A stretch of 8,287 nucleotides of DNA, taken from Oxalobacteraceae bacterium. GTDB lineage: Bacteria > Pseudomonadota > Gammaproteobacteria > Burkholderiales > Burkholderiaceae_D. The stretch spans positions 470 through 8,756 of the forward strand of contig PKWO01000519.1 in assembly GCA_003132085.1 (NCBI GenBank), given 5' to 3'. Positions 1 to 6,390 of this stretch are shown piece by piece. The notes beneath the pieces are model-generated. The model ran no database searches. It was not told the DNA's origin and worked only from the letters and a program-made list of their open reading frames with translations. Positions within the stretch are counted from its first letter, which is position 1; every line of letters starts with the position of its first letter. The translations under genes were made by a program, and so were the position numbers.

Positions 1-398
1 TGGACGAGCGCGTCGAATGGGCGCTCAACAAGGCGGCGCTGTGGACCGAAGTGAAGGACAAATTGAACAAAAGCGGGCTCAGCCTGTCCGGCGGACAACA
101 GCAGCGGCTATGCATCGCGCGTGCGGTTGCGGTCAAGCCGGATGTATTGCTGTTGGACGAGCCGACCTCGGCGCTCGATCCGATTTCAACCGCCAAGATT
201 GAAGAACTGATCAGCGAATTGAAGGAAGATTATACGATCACCATCGTCACGCACAATATGCAGCAGGCTGCGCGCTGTTCGGATTACACTGCTTATATGT
301 ATCTCGGCGAGCTGGTGGAATTCGGCGAAACCGATCAGATTTTCATGAATCCGGACAAGAAGGAAACGCAAGACTACATCACTGGCCGGTTCGGCTAA
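1..398 (+). CDS. pstB: Phosphate ABC transporter ATP-binding protein PstB, 3' part only
   Basis: This is the ATPase of the PstSCAB high-affinity phosphate importer, acting at the cytoplasmic face of the inner membrane. The reading frame is open from base 3, so the gene starts left of the window. What remains is about 131 codons, the second half of a protein of usual length near 260 residues. Visible ABC motifs in order are the signature LSGGQQQR (84-107), the Walker B stretch VLLLDEPTSALDP (from 144), and the switch histidine in VTHN (His codon 252-254). The Walker A lysine lies outside the window. The C-terminal YLGELVEFG and DYITGRFG segments are typical of PstB and separate it from other ABC ATPases. 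phoU follows after 83 bases, the usual order in pst operons. The gene is intact as far as it can be seen. Confidence 0.95.
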   Translation, partial: DERVEWALNKAALWTEVKDKLNKSGLSLSGGQQQRLCIARAVAVKPDVLLLDEPTSALDPISTAKIEELISELKEDYTITIVTHNMQQAARCSDYTAYMYLGELVEFGETDQIFMNPDKKETQDYITGRFG

Positions 399-481
399 AC
401 GGTGCGAGAATTTTTCCGCCGATTCGCAGTTGAAAACAACAGAACCAAACACCCTACTATAAAGTATCAAGGAGAAACCTG

Positions 482-1186
482 ATGCCCGACGAGCATTCTT
501 CTAAGCAATACGACCTGGATCTTGAAGGCATACGCTCCAAGGTCTTGCTGATGGGCGGCCTGGTCGAAAGTCAATTTGCCGATGCCGTGGCATGTTTTCG
601 TTCCGGTAACGTCGAACAAGCCGAGCAAGTCATCAAGGCCGATGAAAACGTCAATCGTCTTGAGGTTACGCTGGACGATGCCTGCAGCCATTTGATCGTC
701 AGGCGTCAACCGGCGGCAAACGATTTGCGCACCGTGATGGCGACCATCAAGGTGATCACCGATTTGGAGCGCATCGGCGACGAAGCCACCAAAATTGCGC
801 GCGCAGCCAAGAATATCCAGGAACGCGGTGTTACCACCATCAATCATTTCGAGACGATACGGGTGATTGCCCAGAGCACCAGCGACATGCTGCACGATGC
901 GTTGGATGCCTATGCCCGCCTGGATAAAGAGCAGGCGATCAAAATCATTTCGCACGACGAAGTGGTGGATCACGAGTTCCGCTCGATCATGCGCAATGTG
1001 ATTACGTTCATGATGGAAGACCCGCGGACCATTTCCGCGGCACTCGATACGCTGTGGGTTGCCAAGGCAATTGAGCGAATTGGCGATCATTCCAAGAACA
1101 TCGCTGAATACGTGGTCTATGTGGTTGAAGGCAAGGATATCCGTCACACCGGGTATGCCGCCTCAAAACAGGACACGCCAAGCTGA
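482..1186 (+). CDS. phoU: Phosphate signalling regulator PhoU
   Basis: PhoU is a cytoplasmic helical protein that links the Pst transporter to the PhoR kinase and damps the Pho response when phosphate is plentiful. The 234-residue length is normal for the family. Two tandem three-helix repeats are visible, each ending in the metal-binding signature: ERIGDEATK at residues 96-104 and ERIGDHSKN from residue 198. The start is secure because AAGGAG (469-474) sits 7 bases before the ATG. The stop is 5 bases before phoB, so the two genes are almost certainly co-transcribed. The 83-base gap after pstB shows no convincing terminator or Pho box, so transcription probably continues from pst. A long antisense open frame over this gene is a coding shadow. 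Confidence 0.96.
   Translation: MPDEHSSKQYDLDLEGIRSKVLLMGGLVESQFADAVACFRSGNVEQAEQVIKADENVNRLEVTLDDACSHLIVRRQPAANDLRTVMATIKVITDLERIGDEATKIARAAKNIQERGVTTINHFETIRVIAQSTSDMLHDALDAYARLDKEQAIKIISHDEVVDHEFRSIMRNVITFMMEDPRTISAALDTLWVAKAIERIGDHSKNIAEYVVYVVEGKDIRHTGYAASKQDTPS
1022..1040 (+). repeat. Short GC-rich inverted repeat inside phoU
   Basis: CCGCGGA and TCCGCGG form 7-bp arms around CCATT. The RNA could fold into a small stable hairpin within the second PhoU repeat. CCGCGG is itself a palindrome, so the match is less surprising than its length suggests, and it may be chance codon use. Confidence 0.3.
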
Positions 1187-1191
1187 TCGAT

Positions 1192-1881
1192 ATGACTGCC
1201 GATAAAACAACCATTCTTGTCGTCGAGGACGAACCGGCCATCGTTGAGTTGGTTTGTTTCACGCTGAAAGAAGCGGGATGGAACCCGATCGCGGTCCACA
1301 ATGTAGCCGATGCTTGGGAGTTTATCCAGAGGCGTTCGCCACAGCTGATCTTGCTGGACTGGATGTTGCCGGACCAAACCGGTTTGCGTCTATTGTCGCG
1401 CATACGCGGTGACCGGCAGTTCAATGAACTGCCGGTCATCATGCTGACCGCGAAAAGCATGGAAGAAGATAAAATCGCCGGCCTGGACAATGGCGCCGAC
1501 GACTATGTGACTAAACCGTTTTCCCCGCGTGAACTCACCGCGCGGATCAATGCGTTGCTGCGCCGCAAGAGCCCAGAGCATGCGCAGAGCCTGATGACAG
1601 CCGGCGAGGTAAAACTGGATCCTGTGAGTTGCAATGTCAGCATAAATGAACACAAGATTGACATTGGTCATGCAGAATTCAAGCTGTTGAAATTCTTTCT
1701 CGCCCATCCCGACCGGGTGTTTTCCAGAAGCCAACTGTTGGACAAAGTCTGGGGCGATCACGTCGTGATTGAAGAGCGTACAGTGGACGTACACGTGTTA
1801 CGTTTGCGTAAAGCGTTGAAAGATGCGGAATACTTGATCAAAACGGTGCGTAGTGTAGGCTACATGCTATCTGAAAAATGA
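1192..1881 (+). CDS. phoB: Phosphate regulon response regulator PhoB
   Basis: This is an OmpR-type transcription factor that, when phosphorylated by PhoR, binds Pho boxes and activates phosphate-scavenging genes. It has 229 residues, the family's usual length. The N-terminal receiver has the acidic pair E12-D13, the phospho-acceptor D56 in the LLDWMLPD context typical of PhoB, the switch residue T86 and the conserved K108 followed by P109. The C-terminal winged-helix domain (about 130-229) carries the recognition-helix sequence RTVDVHVLRLRKAL and the final hairpin VRSVGYML. No Shine-Dalgarno motif is visible before the ATG, and the phoU stop is only 5 bases upstream, so I infer translational coupling to phoU. 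Codons 73-83 contain a perfect inverted repeat, listed separately. Confidence 0.96.
   Translation: MTADKTTILVVEDEPAIVELVCFTLKEAGWNPIAVHNVADAWEFIQRRSPQLILLDWMLPDQTGLRLLSRIRGDRQFNELPVIMLTAKSMEEDKIAGLDNGADDYVTKPFSPRELTARINALLRRKSPEHAQSLMTAGEVKLDPVSCNVSINEHKIDIGHAEFKLLKFFLAHPDRVFSRSQLLDKVWGDHVVIEERTVDVHVLRLRKALKDAEYLIKTVRSVGYMLSEK
1410..1438 (+). repeat. Perfect 14-bp inverted repeat with one central base, inside phoB
   Basis: TGACCGGCAGTTCA (1410-1423), a single A (1424), then TGAACTGCCGGTCA (1425-1438). The arms are exact reverse complements. It covers PhoB codons 73-83, in the loop and strand before the switch threonine. In RNA it would give a 13-bp stem closed by an AAU triloop. In DNA it has the form of a site for a symmetric dimeric protein. 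Its function is unknown, and there is no T-run after it to suggest a terminator. The repeat itself is seen directly; any role is inference. Confidence 0.9.
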
Positions 1882-1923
1882 GGATATGCCGCGTCCTAAG
1901 CTTCGCCTTGTAAAGATATCACT

Positions 1924-3255
1924 ATGAATCCGCAACTGCTGTTTTGGGTTCCTGCTACCGTGCGCATGTCACTATTGCTGCTGGGGGCAGGGATTCTGTG
2001 GTTTTTCTTCGGTCCTACGATAGGGTTGGGTGTCGGCTTGGCCAGCGTTTGCCTGATGGTGTTTATTCAGTTGCATTATTTATATCGTTTGTCAGGCTGG
2101 CTGGATAATCCGGATAGCGAAAAATTGCCCGACGGCTGGGGTGCTTGGACCGATATCTTTTCCCGATTGTATCGCTTGCGCCGCCATGACGAAAAGAACC
2201 GTACTGAATTGACGGAATGGCTGGCCCGATTCCGGCAGGCGATGAGCTTGCTTCCGGATGGTGTTGTGATCATGGACGACGTATTGTTCCTGGAGTGGTG
2301 TAATCCTGCTGCCGAGAAGCATCTTGGGCTGAAAAATAGCCGTGACAAGGGAATGCGGGTAACCAACCTGATCCGCAATCCAGATTTTATGGACTATATT
2401 ATTCTCGGGCGTTACGAACAGCCGTTGACGCTGAGCTTGAGGGAGCGCAAGTTGATCGTGCAGATCATTCCCTTCGAAAACCGGCGTCAAATTTTGGTTA
2501 CCCATGATGTAACCGAGTCCGAGAGAATCGAGATGATGCGGCGCGATTTCATTGCCAACGCGTCACATGAATTGCGTACGCCGCTGACAGTGATCAACGG
2601 TTTTCTGGAAATTGCTTCATCACAGGCCAATCTTGATCCGCAAACGCGGGCCGCGCATCTAAAACTCATGACCGAGCAAGGACACCGCATGCAGAATCTG
2701 GTCGAGGATATGCTGACGCTGACGCGGCTTGAGTCGATCGATTACCCTTTGCGTCCGGAGCGCGTGGTCATCAATAACCTGCTCGAACAGATCGTGGAAG
2801 AGGCGAAAGCGCTGTCGGCTGGACGGCATACGATCACGATTGCGGCAGATGGACCTGACGTTAGGGGAAGCACCGAGGAATTGCGCAGCACTTTCAGCAA
2901 CCTGGTATCGAATGCGGTGCGTTATACACCGGAAGGCGGCCAGATCAAGTTGTCGTGGAAGATGAGCAAAACCGGGCCCCAATTCGCCGTACAGGATAAC
3001 GGTATCGGAATATCGGCAGAACATATCACGCGTCTGACCGAGCGCTTTTATCGGGTCGACAAGAGCCGCTCCCGGGAGACCCAAGGCACTGGGCTTGGCT
3101 TGGCGATCGTCAAACATGTGCTGCTTCGTCATGATGCGATTCTTTCCATTGAATCGAAGCCGGAGCACGGCAGCACTTTCATTGTGACCTTCCCGAAGAC
3201 TGCAGCGGTGACGGACGGAATCGAATATTCAGGCGAGCGTGCGGCGGTCGGTTGA
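1924..3255 (+). CDS. phoR: Phosphate regulon sensor histidine kinase PhoR
   Basis: PhoR is the inner-membrane kinase and phosphatase partner of PhoB. The 443-residue protein matches the usual PhoR plan. Two adjacent hydrophobic segments (about residues 12-30 and 31-55) have almost no periplasmic loop between them. A charged linker and a PAS domain (about 95-190) follow. The HisKA dimerisation helix has the phospho-accepting H215 in NASHELRTP. The ATPase domain has its N box at N326-N330, the DNGIG box at 358-362 and GTGLGLAI at 388-395. Absence of a periplasmic sensor domain fits the accepted view that PhoR senses phosphate through Pst and PhoU. No good ribosome site precedes the ATG; a 13-codon ORF in the 42-base gap after phoB ends on it (ATGA), which suggests coupled translation. 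The gene after it is not a phosphate gene. Confidence 0.96.
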   Translation: MNPQLLFWVPATVRMSLLLLGAGILWFFFGPTIGLGVGLASVCLMVFIQLHYLYRLSGWLDNPDSEKLPDGWGAWTDIFSRLYRLRRHDEKNRTELTEWLARFRQAMSLLPDGVVIMDDVLFLEWCNPAAEKHLGLKNSRDKGMRVTNLIRNPDFMDYIILGRYEQPLTLSLRERKLIVQIIPFENRRQILVTHDVTESERIEMMRRDFIANASHELRTPLTVINGFLEIASSQANLDPQTRAAHLKLMTEQGHRMQNLVEDMLTLTRLESIDYPLRPERVVINNLLEQIVEEAKALSAGRHTITIAADGPDVRGSTEELRSTFSNLVSNAVRYTPEGGQIKLSWKMSKTGPQFAVQDNGIGISAEHITRLTERFYRVDKSRSRETQGTGLGLAIVKHVLLRHDAILSIESKPEHGSTFIVTFPKTAAVTDGIEYSGERAAVG

Positions 3256-3344
3256 TGATCGACACTCCCCGCGAAAGAATCTCAACGCCATCGTCCTGGC
3301 TGCGTCGCCGGGCCGGCATATCGCATTGAATACAGTACATAGGC

Positions 3345-3350
3345 TAAAAT
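3345..3350 (+). promoter_or_regulatory. Candidate -10 box for the patatin gene
   Basis: TAAAAT in the context GGCTAAAATTACGC lies 54 bases before the patatin ATG in the 148-base gap after phoR. It matches the -10 consensus at five of six positions. No good -35 is found at 16-18 bases (the hexamer there is CGCATT), and a nearby TTGAAT (3326-3331) is too close at 13 bases. The call rests on the -10 alone. Confidence 0.3.
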
Positions 3351-3403
3351 TACGCTGCTTCCCCGCGTTTTAGGCGCTTCACCTTCCTTTTGACTGTCCG
3401 CTC

Positions 3404-4321
3404 ATGTCGTTAATCCGGTATTTATTCGTTGCGCTGATTTCAGCAAGCTTGTTGTTGATCGGCTGCACTACCTCCGCTCCTGTTACCTCCCCAGTTGTTG
3501 CCGCGTCCTCGGTTCAGCCCAAGTTACCCAGAAAGATAAAAATCGGCTTGGTGCTGGGCGGCGGCGCTGCACGCGGGTTCGCCCATATCGGTGTCATCAA
3601 GGCGCTGGAAGCGCAAGGAATAGTTCCTGACATTGTCGTGGGAACCAGCGCAGGTAGCCTGGTCGGCGCGCTGTATGCGGCCGGCAATAATGGGTTTGCA
3701 TTGCATAAGCTCGCTTTGGAGATGGACGAGGCCGCGATTTCCGACTGGTCGGTGCCGCTTTTTGCCAAGGCAAGCGGTATGTTCAAGGGCGAAGCCCTAC
3801 AAAATTATGTCAATCGGACTGTCAATAACCTGCCATTGGAAAAAATGAAAATTCCGTTTGGTGCGGTTGCAACCGACTTGCATAGCGGTTTGCCGGTTCT
3901 CTTTCAACGAGGCAATACGGGCTTGGCCGTGCGCGCGTCATCGGCAGTGCCAGGTCTTTTTCAGCCGGTGGTGATCGGCGCGCACACTTATGTCGACGGC
4001 GGCTTGGTAGCGCCGGTTCCGGTTAGTTTTGCGCGGCAGATGGGTGCGGATTTCGTGATTGCCGTCAATATTTCCGCACAGCCCGATGTTCAGGCTGCAG
4101 ACAGTTCATTGGAGGTGCTGTTGCAAACCTTTGCCATTATGGGGCACAGCATCAATCGCTATGAATTGAAAGGTGCGGATATTGTTATTCAACCAAGTTT
4201 GGGTGCAATGAAAGGTAGCGACTTCAATGGCAGGAACGTTGCCGTACTGGCCGGAGAACAGGCGACTTCTAATATGATGGCGGAGATTAAGCGGAAATTG
4301 GAGGCAATGCGGGCACAATGA
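3404..4321 (+). CDS. Patatin-like phospholipase, predicted lipoprotein
   Basis: This is a 305-residue serine acyl hydrolase of the bacterial patatin family (RssA/NTE-type), expected to cleave fatty acyl chains from phospholipids. The N terminus is a lipoprotein signal: a hydrophobic stretch ending in the lipobox LIGC with the modified cysteine at C21. Thr at +2 gives no inner-membrane retention signal, so the outer membrane is likely. The patatin fold follows a Pro/Ser/Val-rich linker. The oxyanion loop GGGAARG is at 52-58, the nucleophile S82 sits in GTSAG, and the catalytic aspartate D198 is in DGG. The Ser-Asp dyad is therefore complete and the enzyme should be active. No Shine-Dalgarno motif precedes the ATG, but the lipoprotein signal begins at this codon, which supports it. 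The substrate cannot be read from the sequence. The gene appears to be a single transcription unit converging on the peptidase gene. Confidence 0.9.
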   Translation: MSLIRYLFVALISASLLLIGCTTSAPVTSPVVAASSVQPKLPRKIKIGLVLGGGAARGFAHIGVIKALEAQGIVPDIVVGTSAGSLVGALYAAGNNGFALHKLALEMDEAAISDWSVPLFAKASGMFKGEALQNYVNRTVNNLPLEKMKIPFGAVATDLHSGLPVLFQRGNTGLAVRASSAVPGLFQPVVIGAHTYVDGGLVAPVPVSFARQMGADFVIAVNISAQPDVQAADSSLEVLLQTFAIMGHSINRYELKGADIVIQPSLGAMKGSDFNGRNVAVLAGEQATSNMMAEIKRKLEAMRAQ

Positions 4322-4330
4322 CAATCCCGT

Positions 4331-4358
4331 AGACGCTCCCGTTAAATTACTGGGCGTC
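4331..4358 (+). terminator. Candidate terminator hairpin between convergent genes
   Basis: AGACGCTCCC (4331-4340) can pair with GGGCGTCT at the right end of the element, with one bulged T and a loop of about 11 bases. The stem starts 10 bases after the patatin stop and runs into the last codons of the minus-strand peptidase gene. The plus-strand T-tract after it is weak (TCTTTC), so efficiency is doubtful. No T-run is seen on the minus-strand side. Confidence 0.4.
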
Positions 4359-4898
4359 TTTCGGCGCGCTGGGTTCAGCAATTCGGCGGGCACCGTTAAA
4401 GCGTCTTTTCCAGTAGTTCAGATCCATGCTTTCTATTCTTACGTCACCGCCGGGCGATGGTGAATGGATAAATTTGTTGCCCCCGAGATAAATGCCAACA
4501 TGCGAAAAACCGCGCTTGAGCGTATTGTAAAAAACAAGGTCACCTGGCCGTAAGTCGTGCGGGTCGATTCGTTGGCCAACGTGACTGATCTCCGCGGAAG
4601 TGCGCGGCAAATTCGTGCCCCACGCTTCCTTATATACGTAGCGTACCAAACCACTGCAATCGAGGCCGTTTTCAGGCGTGGTTCCGCCATATTTGTAGTG
4701 GATGCCCAGCATGCCTACTGCCTGCAGTACCAACTGTGACGCCTCGGTAGTGAAGTCTGCTAGCTTGGTAAGTGCCGACGAGACAGATATTTGTTCTGGA
4801 GGCAGCTCTTCTGCCCATGCACATTCTTGCAAACCGGCAAAAGCTATTCCAGCGAAAAAAAGTGAACAAATCAGGCGGAATCGTTGAAATGTTGTCAT
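4347..4898 (-). CDS. Exported NlpC/P60-family cysteine peptidase
   Basis: This is a C40-family hydrolase expected to cut peptide bonds in peptidoglycan stems in the periplasm. From the ATG at 4898 the protein has 183 residues. A signal peptide is clear: basic residues at R6 and R8, a hydrophobic core of about 15 residues, and a likely signal peptidase I site after AWA at residue 29. The NlpC/P60 domain runs from about residue 54 to the end. The catalytic cysteine is C81 in GLDCSGLV, the histidine H133 in SHVGIYLG, and the third polar residue H145 in FIHSPS. LRPGDLVFY (116-124) is another family hallmark. The frame stays open to a TTG at 4931, but that would place 11 polar residues before the signal peptide, so I prefer 4898. 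No SH3 or LysM binding domain is present. The gene is divergent from the response regulator gene. Confidence 0.9.
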   Translation of the reverse strand: MTTFQRFRLICSLFFAGIAFAGLQECAWAEELPPEQISVSSALTKLADFTTEASQLVLQAVGMLGIHYKYGGTTPENGLDCSGLVRYVYKEAWGTNLPRTSAEISHVGQRIDPHDLRPGDLVFYNTLKRGFSHVGIYLGGNKFIHSPSPGGDVRIESMDLNYWKRRFNGARRIAEPSAPKDAQ

Positions 4899-4929
4899 TG
4901 TAGCAATTCGTTGTCGGCATAATCTGTGC

Positions 4930-4959
4930 AATGTAAGTCAATTAGGTAATGGCTGTCAA
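4930..4959 (-). promoter_or_regulatory. Candidate sigma-70 promoter for the NlpC/P60 gene
   Basis: Read on the minus strand, a perfect -35 TTGACA (4959-4954) is followed after 18 bases by TACATT (4935-4930), four of six matches to the -10 consensus. Transcription would begin near 4923, giving a leader of about 25 bases before the ATG at 4898. The position and orientation suit the gene well. Confidence 0.5.
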
Positions 4960-4982
4960 AATTTATTGCATGGAGGTATGCT
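4953..4982 (+). promoter_or_regulatory. Candidate sigma-70 promoter for the response regulator gene
   Basis: CTGTCA (4953-4958) and TATGCT (4977-4982) each match the -35 and -10 consensus at four of six positions and are 18 bases apart. A transcript would start near 4990, about 100 bases before the chosen start codon. The -35 overlaps the -35 of the divergent minus-strand promoter. Confidence 0.3.
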
Positions 4983-5088
4983 AAGGGTTAGTCGGATTGG
5001 GGGGAATAGTGGCAAAAATTGCAATTCAGAAGCGTGGTTCCCGCAGGTAGGCGAGATTTCAAACGATGAAGCAAGTGCAGGTTTATGG

Positions 5089-6282
5089 ATGTTGACAACG
5101 ATAAAGATGAATCCTATTGAAATTCCCATTAAGCCGCGCGTTCTCATCGCGGATGACTCACGTATCGTACGCGCGACCCTGATCAAGCACATTGAAGGCC
5201 TGTTCGAATTCCGCGAGGCGCTGGATGGCGAGCAGGCGTGGGAGACGTTACTGATAGACCCGAATATCCGGGTCGTGATAACCGATTTGACTATGCCAAA
5301 GCTGGACGGCTATGGTCTCTTGCAGCGCATTCGCGCATCGAAAATCAGCCGCATACGCAATATTCCGGTGATGGTGGTATCCGGCAGCTTCCAGCAGGAA
5401 GAACGCGAGCGAGCCAAGGCGGCGGGCGCGACCGACCTGATTATCAAAGGTATCGAAACTGCACAATTGTTATCTCGCCTGGAAATTCTGTCAAAGCTGG
5501 TCGATACCCAGCGTGAATTTGAACGCAGTCTAGAGACGTTGTTCCGGCAAGGAGGGGGCGATTCGGCCGTTGCGCTGTCGTCACCCGAACAGTTGATGTC
5601 CGAAGCTCAGCTTATGCTGGATAGCGCGGTAAAAAGTCATAAGAATTTCGTCTTATTGACTGTAGGCGTGGGCTTGAAGCACGCTGGATTGGACGGCAGC
5701 CCGGCGTTGCCGCCGCCTAACGTGGTCAACGCGATCGGCCAATTATTGCAGCGCACGATCCGGCAGACCGACTGCATGGCGCATACCGGGGACGCCGAAT
5801 TTACGTTGGTAACCGGCAGCATACATTCCGATGCGGTGCGTAACTTTGGACAACGCGTCTGTCACGCGGTTGCCCATGCCGATTTGATCAAGGATGATCG
5901 AATTGCATTTGTTGCCAGTTGCGGCTTGGCGGCGTGGCCCGAATCTGCGGCAGCGGCCGCCGGTGCACCGCCGACACTAGCCGATTTGCGCGCGACGGCC
6001 CTTCGTCGTGCGATGCTGGGGATGGATTATGCGTTGTCCGGTGTAGTCGGAGCGGACGAGGAGGAAGCGCTCAAACTGGGAAATATGTTCGGCACGTTGC
6101 CTGCATCGACTTTGGCCGCTGCAGAACCAGTTTGCCGCAGCAGTGAAGCGGTGCCGGATGTCGCAACGTTGCTGCAATGGCTGAAGGAGGGCAAACGTGA
6201 TCAGGTACTCAAGCACCTTGGCAGGCTGTCGGTCGAATTGAAACCGTTGGTCGACTTGATGCTGGAACAGGACACGCAATGA
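5089..6282 (+). CDS. Response regulator with degenerate GGDEF output domain
   Basis: This is a cytoplasmic two-domain signalling protein, 397 residues from the ATG at 5089. The receiver (about 15-130) is complete: acidic pair D22-D23, phospho-acceptor D66 in TDLTMPKLDG, switch residue S98 and K120, although the usual proline after the lysine is glycine. A second domain (about 165-320) aligns by eye with GGDEF diguanylate cyclases, but the signature is GDAEF (234-238) and the metal-binding aspartates of the DxD strand appear as glycines (VGVG). It is unlikely to make c-di-GMP. R225-Q-T-D228 lies exactly five residues before the signature, where cyclases carry the RxxD inhibitory site, so c-di-GMP binding remains possible. 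An Ala-rich insert and a helical tail of about 60 residues finish the protein. The start is uncertain: 5107 is also an ATG, and the frame stays open to a TTG at 4966. No partner kinase is nearby. Confidence 0.8.
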   Translation: MLTTIKMNPIEIPIKPRVLIADDSRIVRATLIKHIEGLFEFREALDGEQAWETLLIDPNIRVVITDLTMPKLDGYGLLQRIRASKISRIRNIPVMVVSGSFQQEERERAKAAGATDLIIKGIETAQLLSRLEILSKLVDTQREFERSLETLFRQGGGDSAVALSSPEQLMSEAQLMLDSAVKSHKNFVLLTVGVGLKHAGLDGSPALPPPNVVNAIGQLLQRTIRQTDCMAHTGDAEFTLVTGSIHSDAVRNFGQRVCHAVAHADLIKDDRIAFVASCGLAAWPESAAAAAGAPPTLADLRATALRRAMLGMDYALSGVVGADEEEALKLGNMFGTLPASTLAAAEPVCRSSEAVPDVATLLQWLKEGKRDQVLKHLGRLSVELKPLVDLMLEQDTQ

Positions 6283-6361
6283 CCGATCTTGGTTGGTGAG
6301 CGTGAGCGCGAGGCCAGAGAATAAAATATCGATTGAATGCGAGAGTTCCGGACGTCTGTCG

Positions 6362-6367
6362 TACAAT
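6362..6367 (+). promoter_or_regulatory. Candidate -10 box for the GlcG/HbpS-family gene
   Basis: TACAAT matches the -10 consensus at five of six positions and lies 24 bases before the ATG, inside the 108-base gap after the response regulator gene. No -35 of quality is found at the right distance; TTGAAT (6333-6338) is 23 bases away. Two CTGTC copies flank the box and are described under findings. Confidence 0.3.
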
Positions 6368-6390
6368 TCTGTCTTCATTGATAAGGAACC

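Noticed and set aside
467..1147. Long antisense open frame over phoU, with similar ones over phoR (2659-3168) and carA (7565-8128)
   Set aside because: They mirror well-supported genes on the other strand, show no recognisable motif, and are a common by-product of codon bias.
3394..3410. Pho-box-like pair CTGTCCG and ATGTCGT over the patatin start codon
   Set aside because: Each unit has only five of seven matches, the step is 10 and not 11 bases, and the pair covers the ATG, downstream of the candidate promoter.
4966..5088. N-terminal extension of the response regulator to a TTG at 4966 or an ATG at 4978
   Set aside because: The extra residues have no recognisable content, the GGAGG at 4972-4976 is one base from the ATG at 4978 and so badly spaced, and a candidate promoter overlaps this stretch.
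5092..5120. Perfect -35 TTGACA (5092-5097) with TATTGA 17 bases later
   Set aside because: The -10 is poor (three of six) and a start site here would fall inside the receiver coding sequence with no suitable downstream start codon.
5257..5274. Inverted repeat GACCCG with CGGGTC in the response regulator gene
   Set aside because: Six-base arms with a six-base loop are expected by chance several times in a window this long.
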